Counted from the stretch's first letter, positions 22,053-33,785 are shown. The stretch is 64,000 bases of DNA from Batillaria attramentaria (GCA_018292915.2 JACVVK020000386.1:427501-491500), one strand, 5' to 3'. The notes: generated from the sequence alone by a model not told the origin. Numbers and translations: made by a program.

Positions 22053-23123
22053 CTATCTGCGGTGTCCGGGGTTCGTCGGTTTCATAGGTACACCCACAGC
22101 TTGTCTTGAGCACTGGGTTAGCACAGCTCTAGTCGTTGAAGGTATTGGCAACGTTATAGTCGGTTTGACAACAATGACTGGTCTAGTGCTTGTGGACACC
22201 TCAGAGCGCCTTACGAGCCGTTTCATCGCCTGCCTTCTAAACTCCGGTCCCGTGCAGATGTAAATGTAAAAACCCACCGAACTGTGCGTGTACCATAACA
22301 ACAAACAGAACTCTAGTCCGAACGAATAGGCGCTGGTTCTAGACCATGGAGGGTTGCGGACCATCAGGATCTGTAGCACAGCAATAGGGAAAGTGAGCAC
22401 GACATAGGTAACGGACACTGTCACGATCATTGGTGTCACCTTGTATGATACGTGTTGCTGCCTCAAGGAGTTTTCAGACACTGACGTGCTAACGGACTTC
22501 AGTAATGCGCTGACCAGGAGAACGTTGCTGATGATGATACACACCACAGGCAAGATGGCGTAGAGCAAAAATGTGACGATGGCGACAGTCGTTTGTTGAC
22601 GTTTGAGCCTTTTGCAACTGTCACTGTACTCGGTGAGCCAGACAACGGACGCACCAACTCCAAACGACATCATACACAGAACGCCGAGGATCACGCGCAC
22701 AGTTCTGCGTCTACACAGCTTGTGTATTGCGTGAGGACGGATGAGGGCGACCGCCCTGTACACAGTCACAGCTACAACGAAGGCGGTGGACGTGAAGGTA
22801 AGCGAATGTCCAAACCATAATATAAATCTACAAATTGCAATACTCTTCTTTCCAGGCCACACTTGCCACTGCCAAGCAAACCAGGTAGGTCCAACGACAA
22901 AAAGTAGTATTAAAGTGTCGGAGACAGCCAGTGCCATGAGGAACGGGTAGACTTTGCACCTCTTTCTTATGGGGTACAGGAGATAGACCACGGAGGAGTT
23001 GCCAAAGACTCCACAGAGCAGAATCAATGGTGCCCAAACGCTCCACATCAGCTGCGTCCTCCCTTTCCAGGCATCTGATGACGCGTCGACCTGTGTGGTG
23101 TTAGCTGGAGAGGTTGACGTCAT
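22053..23123 (-). CDS. Class A (rhodopsin-like) GPCR, intronless orphan
   Basis: 356-aa seven-helix receptor in a single exon. Visible class A marks: GN in helix 1 (VFGNSSVVYLLY), LAVSD in helix 2, Cys at the top of helix 3 (AICRF) and in loop 2 (SDSCK), a run of seven hydrophobic helices, and a basic C-terminal tail after GPEFRRQ. Departures: the DRY motif at the end of helix 3 is YRA, the CWxP of helix 6 is absent (VVLTFPIAVLQ), and NPxxY of helix 7 reads SSVGFYIY. It is closest in general look to invertebrate peptide-type orphan receptors (FMRFamide-receptor-like), which expanded in molluscs; ligand unknown. The N-terminal 25 residues have an N-glycosylation site (NTT). The start at 23123 gives a normal short extracellular tail; untranslated upstream exons cannot be excluded. 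Confidence 0.85.
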   Translation of the reverse strand: MTSTSPANTTQVDASSDAWKGRTQLMWSVWAPLILLCGVFGNSSVVYLLYPIRKRCKVYPFLMALAVSDTLILLFVVGPTWFAWQWQVWPGKKSIAICRFILWFGHSLTFTSTAFVVAVTVYRAVALIRPHAIHKLCRRRTVRVILGVLCMMSFGVGASVVWLTEYSDSCKRLKRQQTTVAIVTFLLYAILPVVCIIISNVLLVSALLKSVSTSVSENSLRQQHVSYKVTPMIVTVSVTYVVLTFPIAVLQILMVRNPPWSRTSAYSFGLEFCLLLWYTHSSVGFYIYICTGPEFRRQAMKRLVRRSEVSTSTRPVIVVKPTITLPIPSTTRAVLTQCSRQAVGVPMKPTNPGHRR

Positions 23124-23331
23124 CTTGGCAGTAGGAACCTCATTTGCTGAATGAACACAAGTTAGAAGACCCCGTTGAAACCAGTCGTTCGTATTCCAAT
23201 TTATCTACCTGTAACTCTGGGCGCACAAAATCGTTCAATAGTGTCTACCATCGTATCACTTAGACACCCGCACAAGCTACCGTGCATGTTGGAATACAAC
23301 AGAAGGTCGGAAGGATATCGGTAACGAAATA

Positions 23332-23650
23332 GACGACTCCACTCGGCAAGCTCCGCCGAGGCCAAAGCACTACCCCTTTACCATGCCGTGTATTGGCATA
23401 AGTACGCCCATGGAAAAATGGGTTATTTAGAGATGATGGTGGGTCTTTTTCCTCAAATGACGTCAGTGGACTTACTGCTTTCTTTCCATGTTTCAGTCAT
23501 ATCAAAGTAGGCTTACACACGCTTCCCTCGTTGTAGTGTCTGGTAAAAAGTTTGCCAGACCATGCCAAGTGTTCTGGTCATTATGCCGCGGGACGCGATT
23601 GGCTGACTTTTGGGGGCTCGACCCTTTTGATTGACAGGAGTGGAGTCGTC
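23332..23650 (+). mobile_element. MITE family 1, copy 2 (complete)
   Basis: 319 bp bounded by GACGACTCCACTC at the left and GAGTGGAGTCGTC at the right, which are perfect 13-bp inverted repeats. The interior shares TTTTTCCTCAAATGACGTCA, GTGGACTTACTGC, CTTCCCTCGTTGTAGT, TTTGCCAGACCATGCCA and GGGGGCTCG blocks with the other copies. It has no coding capacity, so it is non-autonomous. Confidence 0.85.
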
Positions 23651-23845
23651 CATTATCATCTACGGCGGCTGTGTCCCTTTGGTGTCTCCTGTTGGTTACT
23701 GTGCGACAATCTGCCAACAGAATTTCCGAAAAACGAATTGCGTGTACAAGTATTACTATGCTCAGAGTGCATATTTTTTTCTCCCCGCTTGACATCTGCC
23801 TATGGGCCACAGGATTGCCAGCGGACATCCTAACTCAAGACGGGC

Positions 23846-24130
23846 AGAAAATCATGGTAATCTTGAAGAATAGTACACGAAATTCTGACGTTGTGCCCAT
23901 GTGATCAGCAACCAAAATGGCGCATTGGATTTGCATGCATATCCCTACTCGTGAAATGAAATAAATTATTTGCACCCACATGTTGGGAAGGAGAGGTCAA
24001 AGTGAGCAGGTGAGGGTGTCTTACGTCTCTTTGCATCGAGCAGAGCCGAAAGCACCCGAAAAAGTGCGTGGAAATAGCTCCCAGAATTTCGTATACTATT
24101 CTTCAAGATTACCACTCTTGATTTTCTACA
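23846..24130. mobile_element. Fold-back element, 32-bp near-perfect arms
   Basis: 23856-23887 is the reverse complement of 24082-24113 with one mismatch, and similarity extends weakly outward through AGAAAATCA (23846) and TGATTTTCT (about 24120). The spacer is about 195 bp. It fits a non-autonomous DNA transposon. Confidence 0.65.
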
Positions 24131-25032
24131 CACACTGTGTACATCATTAATCGCGCCCGCTCTTATTAGCCGAAAGGCATATAATGTCGACAAAGTGGAA
24201 CATGAAAATGTGCGCAAGCTTACTTTTATTGCCGCCGTCGGACACTTCTGTGACTACACCTTCATAAACTCGTTCTGTGGCTTCAAACTGGGGGCAGCTT
24301 TTACCTTACAGTCAATGCCTACTCAAATGAAGGTTACTCCTAACGAAAATAGCCGAAAAACGCTGAGGGAAAAGTTGAAGTGGGTCCGCCAGCCTCGTTT
24401 CGGTGTCACAAAATGTCTGCTTCGATCGATCGTTCAAAGAAGTTGCGAAATACCATTGTTTCGAGTCTGTCTACACCACAACGCTCAGGTCACTGCAACA
24501 ATCGAGGTATTCGCTGCAAATAATCAATTTGCTAGCACTCACTACGTTTCATTACGACATTTTAGGTCATGATAAGCGGTACAGGAAAAGGATAGACAAA
24601 CGCTGGTCGGTGTCGTCTGCTAAGCTTATCATTTGATGAATCAAAACTTCGTGACAATAACCACTGAGCTTATCGAAACAGCAACAACACCGATGTTGCG
24701 ATCTGGCAGCGCTCTTTGGAGAGAAACTTTCATCAGTGAAGATTTCAGGAAATCATATGAAATCTTCGCACAAACATATGAGGAAGTAGAAATCTCTTGC
24801 ACATTTTCTGGGCTTTGAACTGAGCAATTTCCCTCCTGCCAGAATCGAGAGCGAGACAGAAACTGACCCAGTTCTCGGACGTCTGGTGTCTGACCAAAGA
24901 CATTACATTAGTGTCTTTGGTCTGACTGAGAGAACTCGGAATATCAAATTCAAGAAGACGTTTTAGGCAACTTACCGGTCGTCGGCTTGAAATTGTATCA
25001 AAGGCCATGCCGCGTATCCTGGTGTAACAAAC

Positions 25033-25080
25033 GCGTGGAGAATACGCTGAAAAGCGGTGGAGAATACGCTGAAAAGCGGG
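25033..25080. repeat. 22-bp tandem duplication
   Basis: GTGGAGAATACGCTGAAAAG is repeated directly at about 25035 and 25057. It is a small recent slippage event. Confidence 0.85.
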
Positions 25081-25619
25081 AGAGAAAGACAGAGAAACCC
25101 CGATGGGTCCCTCTCACCAAAACCTTCGAATGGAGACTAGCTTATCGCAGCCACGTTTCGTGTTATGACGTAAATTTCGGTTGGAGTGACGACAATTTGT
25201 TCTGCCTGAGGATGGCGCCATACACAGTATGAAGTCCCCGCGCGTAGACATTCACGCAGCCAGCTATATATATAGTGTGTTCTGGGCTGCAGTTGCCAAC
25301 AATTGTCGGTGATAATTGTTTATGTAGAGCCACGTTCGCTGAGAAAACGTTTTTGAGGACGAATTTAGCTAACGAATTTCAAAACCGTATTCTCTGTCTT
25401 TTTGTATCTTCTCGGCATAAGCGAAGCAAGCTAACAACAATAATGATTTTAAAAAAACCCGATATTTTCACTTTATTGTAAACCTGAGAAATTCTTTTCA
25501 AAGAATGTAAGAAATCTTCATGAGTAATAGTAGTGTGACGTCAATCGCTGACGCTCATCTCATGAAGATTATAGTCAATGCGTTCATCAAAATCATGGCT
25601 ACAGTTTGTAGTTACCAAT

Positions 25620-25765
25620 GCCTCCCCACCACCCCCACCACCCCCAAAGAACACCCCCCCCCCCCAAAAAAAAAAAACAACAACAAAAAACAACAACAAC
25701 AACAAACAAACAAACAAACTGAATTTAAAAGAATCCCTCCCCTCACCCCCCCCCCCCCTCCCTCC
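25620..25765. repeat. C-, A- and CAA-rich low-complexity tract
   Basis: Short runs of CCCCCACC, C13, A12, then (CAA)n and (AAAC)n blocks and another C-rich stretch up to 25765. The Pro- and Lys-rich open frames across it are artefacts of composition. Confidence 0.8.
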
Positions 25766-25865
25766 ACCGGCGTTGGCGACTGTAACTCCACACGCACAGA
25801 GTTTAATCTGAAATCAGCCGGGGTAGATGAGTTTTTACGCAGACACCACAAACACAGTCCGACTC

Positions 25866-25887
25866 AGAGAGAGAGAGAGAGAGAGAG

Positions 25888-25952
<65 letters not shown>

Positions 25953-26030
25953 CAGACAGACAGAGACAGACAGGCAGATACAGAGACTGTGTGTGTGTGT
26001 CTGTGTGTGAGGGGGGGGGGAGAGACACAG

Positions 26031-26077
<47 letters not shown>

Positions 26078-26147
26078 CAGACAGACAGAGACAGACAGGC
26101 AGATAAGAGACTGTGTGTGTGTGTGTGGGGGGGGGGGGGAGACACAG

Positions 26148-26181
<34 letters not shown>

Positions 26182-26321
26182 ACAGACAGAGACAGACATA
26201 CAGAGAGTGTGTGGGGGGGGGGGCGGGGGGAGACACAGACAGACAGTGTGTGTGTGTGACAGACAGATACAGAGAGTGTGTGTGCCTCTGTGAGGGGGAG
26301 GGGGGGGGGCACAGACAGACA

Positions 26322-26352
<31 letters not shown>
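25866..26352. repeat. Compound GA/GT microsatellite with higher-order repeat
   Basis: (GA)n, then (GT)n, then a GACAGACAGACAGAGACAGA block, followed by further rounds of GT run, G run, GAGACACAGACT and GACAGACAGA. The larger unit (about 100 bp: GT block, GACA block, GT block, G block) is repeated at least four times with length variation. Confidence 0.9.
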
Positions 26353-26355
<3 letters not shown>

Positions 26356-27296
26356 CGAATGTAAAAGCTACAAGCTAGAGCCCCCCCCCCTCCCTACCCC
26401 CACCCCTCCTCCTCGCGTGAGGGATTTTCTGGCTTACAGGATCGTGTGAACTCGCTTGAAACATATTTAGCACCTTTCATTTAAATTACCTTCGAATTTA
26501 TTCTTGACTTGCACAGGCCCGTATTCCTGCCAACAGATCTAAAGTCATGCAGAGGAAACGTGTGCTCGTTTTGGTACTCGTTCAAGTTTATTTTTGAAAT
26601 GTGAACTCAGTAACATTGTTGGTGCCTCTCGAGGCAAAGGCATTAAAAAAAAAAAGACGGAAAATATACATTAAAAAAAAAAAAGAAATACGCACTTCAT
26701 GGGTCCGCATCTATGCACGCATAAATCAAATAACTATAATAACTTATAAAGCAGAAGTACTGTATATAATATTATAAACATCTCTGAATCTTTTAACATC
26801 TCTGGAATCTTTTAACATAACTGCACATAGGATTCTCCAAACAATTATTTTTACTTACAGTGTTACGACAAAGTGTTGCAACATACTAAGGCGGTGTGTC
26901 ATACCTTAATGAGTTAAAGGACACGTATCAGTTTTAGTTTAGTTTTTTTTTTTTTTAATAGTAAAACACGTGTGGGTTCCGAGTTTCCTTGTCGACGAAA
27001 ACGTGAACGCGAGTCATGATAAAAGCCAGACGAGTGACACGTGGCCAGTGATTATTGCCCTTTTCATGACCATTCACAGAAAAATAATCTACCCTTTTCT
27101 GAGAACATGCAATCCTCTCCCCACACGAAATGCTCATCTTAGATTTCATTATTACTTTCATTTACACACATACATACATACACGCAGTTTATATTTCACT
27201 GAGTCATTGTCAATATTTCTAGGAACTTTTTTGAAGGAACTTCATGTCGTCTTGTTGTGGTTGTACCCCTTGGCGGCCTTTGCTAGAAATTAAAAA

Positions 27297-30200
27297 TTAC
27301 GAAGTGAATATATCGTACCACTTCAGCTCTTTCAGTTCTTCCGCCATGTACTCTTTGGGCATGCGCAGGTAACGGCAGTGCTTCAACTCCTCCACAACGG
27401 TCACGGTTTCCTGGCGACATTTCTGAAGAATGTGATTGGCCGCCGCCAGGGCACGTACCACGGCCTTGAAGCGATCCGCTTCTTCACCCACCTTCCTCTT
27501 CTGCGCCAACATCGCCAGCGCCAAGGCTTGGGCGTCTTTATCCTCTGCGAACTCGGGGATCCAGGAGAAGCGGTGTGGATGCGCCAGTCTCCTCCGCCAC
27601 AAGGCCAGGTTCTCCGCCTCTTCGTCTTCCACGATGCTGTTGGACCGGGATTGGCTGCAGCTGTCTCTCCGCGGGGTGTTCTGTCTACTGGGTGGGCTCT
27701 CCTGGGGGTTGGAGTCGCCGTCGTGCTGATCAGAACCTTGATCCTCTTCGTCAGTTTCGTTGTGCGCGTCTTGCGAGTTACTGACGTTGTCCTCGTGGAC
27801 AATGGTGACGTTGGCTTCACGTGCTGACGTACATCTGAGACCGACTTTGCGAACGGTGAGTTGGTGCTGCCTTCCTCGCGCGTCAGTGTGGACCATGACC
27901 TCTTGCACCGGCTGTATGTACTCGGTGACGTCGTCCGAGGATGTTTCGTCAGGAGTAGAGCTGCTGGCCTTCACCTTGGTCCGAGCAGCGGTGTTGCGGC
28001 GGTGTGGTGATGGTGAAACGGACCTTTTCCTTATGCTGGCGGATGATCGGCGCTGAGTTTGCCCGTCTGAAGGGCACAGCATCGCTGTCTTGCTCCGTCG
28101 GCGGTGCATCAAAAACCGCGTTTGATCCGTGGTCAGGGCTTGGGCGTGGAGGTTCAGTACTGTGCGATCGAACGTACGCAGAAGAGCGTCTCTCATTGGT
28201 ATTGTACTTTGGCTGGTCAGTCTCTTCACCGCTGCATTCGTCATCTTTGTTCGGGCTGTGGCTGGAGACTGACTTGACCCAGCTAATGTTGGAGAACGAG
28301 ACTCTCTTGGTGTCCGCTGGTCGTTCGGGTAGGGCGTCTGCAGTAGATGGCGATTCTTCAGGAAGCGCGATAGCAGGCACATTGATATTTAGGACAGGTG
28401 TCTGTCCAGCGCTTGGCAGTGCTCGGGTGGAGTGAGTTGATGTCGCATTTCTGATCTTACTCCCAGTGTGCGTGTCTTGGGCTGTGTGTGCGCGCCTGGA
28501 CTTCACCACGTGGTCCGAACCTTGAGGTCCAGTAGCGTACGAAGCTGTTTTGGCACGTCGCTGTGGAAGCTTTGTCATGCTTGTGTGGCTGTACTGTGGC
28601 TTAGCGGTGAGTACTGTTCTGACGAGCTGCTCCTTCTCGTCCGCTTTCTTTTCCACGGTCTTGTCGTAAGATTCAGTATCTGACAAAACTCCTGCCAGAT
28701 TGGGTGATGAGCTGGAACGCCTGCTGTCACCCGGACTCAGATAACCGGAGTCGGAACTCACCCGTCTCATTGACTCTTGAGGATGCAGCAGTTTTAGCTG
28801 ACTCGCTTCGCGAGACGTCGTGCCATGAGTTGAGGCTGAGCTCACCTGCTTCCCTGCAGAATCAGCTGCGGGGATAGACAAACTGGTGCGCCCCGAGGTC
28901 GTGTTTGCACGTTTCCGGAACGGTAGTTTACGTTCTTGTTTTTCACCAGCAGTGTTGGCTCGCTTCCTGAACGGCGTTTGCTGCTCTAGGACGGGCCTGT
29001 TACCTCTGGTGGAAGAAGCGTTGAGATCATTCGAAACTGGATTTGCCCACTTGGTGTCACCACAACCGGGAGTGTCTGCGGTGTTTGTAAAGCCTGGATC
29101 TTGTTTGGGCAGGCTGCGGCTGTCTGGTCCAGTCGACACTGACGGAAAGTGACTCGTATTCGCTGACTTCGGGTTTGATGGCGGGAACGTGACTGAAAGT
29201 TGTCTGGGAGACGAGATGATGGAAGAAAGTAAAGACATTGACTGGGCGTTGCTGCTTCGCCTACGTGCACTGTTCAGTTTTTCTTTGACCTCGTTGTCGG
29301 AGATCACGGCAGAGGATTCCCGGTCGGCCTTAGCGTTTGTGAGTCTGTCTGGTTCTCTGTTCATAATATTAAATGGCTGGACAGCGGGTAACGTTATGCT
29401 GGGGCTACACGGGTTATTGTCGGCAGCTGCAACCTTATCCCTCGTTCCCAGCCCGACGTTCGCAGAAGATTTGTTCTGGTCCACAGCGCCGTCGTCGCCA
29501 TCGACGACCTGATCAGCGGCATTGTTACCGTCATTGTCATCGACCGGACCCTTAGTGTGAAGATCTGCGATGCGTGCACACCGCTGGTGCCAGTTAGACC
29601 GAATGGTTCTTTTGCTCAGCGCCCGGGGTGTTGTGTTTATCCGATCCAGCCACGTGTCGACGAACTCCTTCACCTCCACGTCGTGGTTTTCGTTCTCTCC
29701 TTGCGAGCTGGCGTTACCCTCTGCGCGGGGACTTGGTACAGCATTCAAGGACTGAGACAAAGGTGACGGAGTGAGCGGATCAGTACCAGGATCAGGACCA
29801 GGAGTTTCAGCGTCGTCCTTTATAGAAGTGGCGGGGTAAAGCTGAGCCCTCTCAGCCAACCTATTCAGTCTGCTTGTCATCAACATGCTCTGGGCGTACG
29901 CGTGAAGCTCCTGCAGCAGCAGGTCTTCGTCGAACGACCCAATTGTTGCGTCAGAACCTCGGCTGGGAGTGTCTTGTCCTGACATCGCCTCCCTGGAGTC
30001 ATGACGAGACAGTGGCGCCTTATCTCCCCCTTCGTCTTTCCCTTGGCCCGCTGTATCGCTGCTGTCTTGCCGTCTCGGTATTCCTCTATCGTTGTCTTCC
30101 GCTTCTAGAGCTGACGCACCATTTTGTCTCTTGTCCCGGCGACCGGAGGCCATGTTATCTGGTGTAGCGCATACAACGGTGCTGCCTCTTCGGCTTTTAC

Positions 30201-30801
30201 ACAGGCTTGGTCTCCTATCCACACTGCTACCTTTCCTGCATGTGTCCTCCTCGTTGTTACCTCCATATCTGGCGGGAGTGGAGAACTGGCTGTTGCAGCT
30301 GAAACTGAACACGTTATCCTCGTAGACGTCTTCATCGTCCTCGTCTGTCCCGAACCAGGTTCCGCTGATGTTGGTGCTTCTGCTCAGCAAACGCTCACTG
30401 CGCACCTCGGAAACTGAACGCACCCGGTTTTGGTGGCGTGCAGGAGGGAAGGCGCCCGTGAAGGGAATGCATGGCGGCACGTCGCTCTCCGGGCGCTCCC
30501 TCACACTGAATATCTTCTTGTACGCATGCTTGCGCTGAGGATGGCGCAGAATTTTCTTGTGGTCGCGTATGAAGCGCTGCTTCTGCAGCTCCATCTCGCG
30601 GATCTTGCTCTTCTGCTCCGCAGTGATGGCTTCCAGGTGGTTGTGAAGGAGCAGCTTGTCCTTCTTGTAGGACTGCTTGGCGAAGATTCGCTCAGCGCAG
30701 CAGATCTCGCGAACGGTCAGACCGTACAACTCCTTCAGCTCGCTCGGGGACATGGAGCGCGAGTATCTCCGGCTGCCGCTCAACTGCATCTTGATGATCT
30801 G
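27297..30801 (-). CDS. Large Ser/Arg/Asp-rich protein of unknown function, frame split
   Basis: Not recognised. A splice acceptor (TTTTCCAG) ends at 30802 on the minus strand; the first Met after it is at 30789. One frame is open from there to a TGA at 27949, and a second frame, open from about 28382, continues to a TAA at 27297. Both look like real coding in turn: the N-terminal ~100 residues are charged and helical (SELKELYGLTVREICCAERI, then HKKILRHPQ), the middle ~750 residues are low-complexity and polar with repeated FRKRAN/FRRANSAP motifs, and the C-terminal part is again compact (NLALWRRRLAHPHRFSWIPEF, VVRALAAANHIL, ending KWYDIFTS). Joined across one frame slip near 27950-28050 the product would be about 1170 aa. 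There is no plausible intron there of normal size, so an indel (assembly or real) is the simplest explanation. An exon with a strong donor (GTAAGAG) near 31075 could be a 5' untranslated exon. Confidence 0.7.
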
Positions 30802-31867
30802 CTGGAAAACAGGGAACATCAACCGTCAGCCAGGAATGCAGAGACCAGAGTACTGTTTTAACCTTCGCCGCAGCTGTAAACACACTCTTTTAGTCAAAAG
30901 TCCAGATCTTCATCAGTTGTTAAGATGCATCCACTTTTGTCAGTAAGGGTTTTGAGGAAGTGCTGACCACAATTCGTGTCAGTGAATTTGATCGTAAACA
31001 TACAAGTAAATGAACAATATAAAAATTTGTTTGACGAACAAAACTGTGAATGCCGCAGCTACAAGCACAATTCTCTTACCCAGCAGCGTCCAGAGGCTTT
31101 TGTCGAGAAATGAAACTACCATTTTATTACTATTTACTATGAGTGGTCCACACCGGCCGTGAACTTCCAAGTACAAAACCGACATGCTGTACGAGTTTGG
31201 TTTTCTAAAATCGCCTTAATGGGCCAGTAAATTGCTGACTAAATTGGTCACGCATTCACTCACTCTGTGAAGGCAACAGAAGGTGACTGACTTCTGGTGA
31301 CATCGCTGATGCTAACTGGTCATAGCTAATTAAGCTTTCCAAACAACGATCCATACCTTTCGATGGACGGTTGACTATCGTCTTTCCGTCTTCTTGTAGC
31401 TTCCAGCAGCTTAGATTCAGATTGGATGACACACTTGTGAGAAACGGATACGGCAACAGAAAAGAAACAGCTTTCAGCTTCTGTCTCACAGATTTTGACT
31501 GGTGTGCTCAGAAAGCTGCCTTCCCTCTGGCTCGAAGTCATAAAAGCCTGACACCCGCAGAAGGCTTTGTGGCCTTTTTATGTGGCCAAGTCAACCAAGG
31601 TTAATCCGTGTGCACGCCTCTTGGGCAGCAGACTTTCTGGTCCGCGTCAGACATTCCGCATTTAGACCTTGCCTCTTGTTATTTAGAACTTGCCCTCTTG
31701 TTTTGCCAGTAGCGGTACTCACGACCTAGCCTTTTTTCCGATCATGCGCAAGGTCCCTGCGTCATGTTTGAACAATAATATGAAGAAAAGTGCACAAGAA
31801 AACGTCAGCACACATCAACTTTCTAACTCACGCTTCTTATGAAGTGCAGAGTTGACCGAAGGTTGAA

Positions 31868-32038
31868 GCCGGGGTGGCCGAATGGCAGAGCGTTGGACTT
31901 CCAATGCTCGGGTCGTGAGTTCGTATCCCGGCTGGGGCCAAATATTTGTGCTGGCTTTTTCATCGTTGTCCCGTCTTTGATATCACCCGTATGTGGTGGA
32001 AAAGGACGTTAAACCCCAAACACCCACCCACCCACCCG
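31868..32038 (+). mobile_element. tRNA-derived SINE, copy 2 (full length)
   Basis: The head has box A (TGGCCGAATGG) and box B (GAGTTCGTATCCC) at tRNA-like spacing and folds as a tRNA-like unit starting GCCGGGG and ending CCCGGC. The body follows: TGGGGCCAAATATTTGTGCT, TTTGATATCACCC, GTGGTGGAAAAGGACGTTAA, and a (CACC)n tail. It is the best reference copy for the family in this window. Confidence 0.9.
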
Positions 32039-33395
32039 CTTCTTTTGTCTCTCTCATCGCAGTTTCTTCATCCTGTTTTCCTTTACCACTGTTGAACTTC
32101 CAGCTATCGGTATATAGGTACCACGTACTTCACACCACACACTAAATTTCAGTTTGACTTCCCTGCGCCAAGCCGTCAAGTGATTTGGTTTCAAGTCAAG
32201 CTGGAACCCACGGCAGTTCTCAGGCACACACAATGCTGTCATTATGAAATCTCTAAATAGTATCGGAATAATCCTCGTGAAGTGTTTCTCCTAACACCGG
32301 GTCCGCCCATGAAAGAGAACCCATAGCGTAATTCCAAGTTACGCATCAGGCAGATTACTTGTGCAATTTTCACGGAGAACAATCTGCAAAGGGGGATTAT
32401 TGTCACTAAAGCAAGACCGATTTACACTTAGCTGACACAGTCAAAGGTTCTTGGCGGTTATATTATAGAAGCAAGTGTGTTACAAACGAAAAGTAAAGTT
32501 TTTTTTCTTTTCTGAAGTCGATCCTCTGTCTACTATTGGGTTGAATAACGGAATCTTGCTTACACCGTTTTCGTGCATCACAGCATTTTGCAGACAGCTT
32601 GAAGTTAGTTGTACAAAAAATCTGGAATCTGTTCTGGGCTGTTCGTCACTAGCGTAATTTCAAGGATGAATCGGTTTTCTTGCGAATATATGTACATTTG
32701 GGTTAGAACTTCGTCTGTAACACACCCGCTCTCTCCGCCCCCCACCTCCCCCTTGCTCCCTCCCGCCCCCCCCCCCCATTCCCCCTTGCCCCCCCCCCCC
32801 AACTGCCACGAAAAAATGAAACAAAGCAAAACCAAAAACAAAAACAGAGCAACAAACAAAGAAAGAAAGAAATAAACGAACAAACACAAAGCAACAACAA
32901 CAACAAACGTGAAAATGCACAAACGACGCATTGCATTGAAACTTGCAACTGCTTTTCAAGAAATAGGAGATTTCGTTCCGAGTAAGGTGCGAACGATTGT
33001 TGGTGATCGTGATTGTGAAATAAGGTACAATGTATCCCAAGGTTGGTTTGAGAAAAGAGAAAAAAGTATTTTGCAAGAATGGTTGCCCATGCGTGTGCCT
33101 GTCCGCCGACCCTTAGTACAGACACGCAAACATTTCTATTTAAGAATGAGATTTCTGTTTGTCGGTACCAGCTTGCTGGAAACGTCCCTTCGGTAGTTCG
33201 GCCAACCACAAGAGATCTCATTTAATCGCCACAGAGTACCCTTGATTACGCCAGAGTAACAGCTTATCGGATTGGCTGTCGAGCCTACTCGGGCTGCAGT
33301 GTTGTTGCGTCCTAATCCACTGCCTACACCTGTTTTGCAGATTGTGCGTAAAGGTGCATACAAACTGACCTTGGTCTCTTTGACCTTCATCTTGC

Positions 33396-33396
33396 T

Positions 33397-33463
<67 letters not shown>
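33396..33463. repeat. GT microsatellite
   Basis: (GT)n of about 32 units, followed by GATATCAGGCC. A short (GA)n lies nearby at about 33535-33552. Confidence 0.9.
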
Positions 33464-33464
<1 letters not shown>

Positions 33465-33785
33465 TATCAGGCCACAGGCCATACTCAAAAGCAAACAAAA
33501 CAAAATAAACGAAGTTAAATGAATGTGCACACATGAGAGAGAGAGAGAGAGCATGGAAACACTGTTCATGTATTTTCATACATGCAAATTTTAAAACGAC
33601 ATTTCTTGTGTTCGGATTAACTGTATATACATCTTCAGTAATCCCTGATTATGGTACATAAAAATCAAACCGATGAACGAAAATTCATTGCTAAATAGCA
33701 ACAGAAAACAATGAAACCTTTACATTGAAAGTAAAAAGCACATCAGCACGTTCTCTTAAGACACCCCCTTCCCCCCTTTTCTCTA

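Larger units (their letters stand above)
23124..27296. other. Intergenic, repeats only
   Basis: Between the GPCR start and the 3' end of the unknown minus-strand gene. It contains MITE copy 2, a fold-back element, a 22-bp duplication, a C-rich tract and the large compound microsatellite. No open frame outside repeats shows family resemblance. An upstream promoter for the GPCR would lie just above 23124. Confidence 0.6.

Noticed and set aside
30979..31185. Coding first exon of the unknown minus-strand gene
   Set aside because: Its strong donor (GTAAGAG) would join the next exon out of frame; at most an untranslated exon.
32660..33221. 138- and 172-residue minus-strand frames
   Set aside because: Rich in Gly, Phe and Cys from the C-rich and CAA tracts; no motif and no splice signals.
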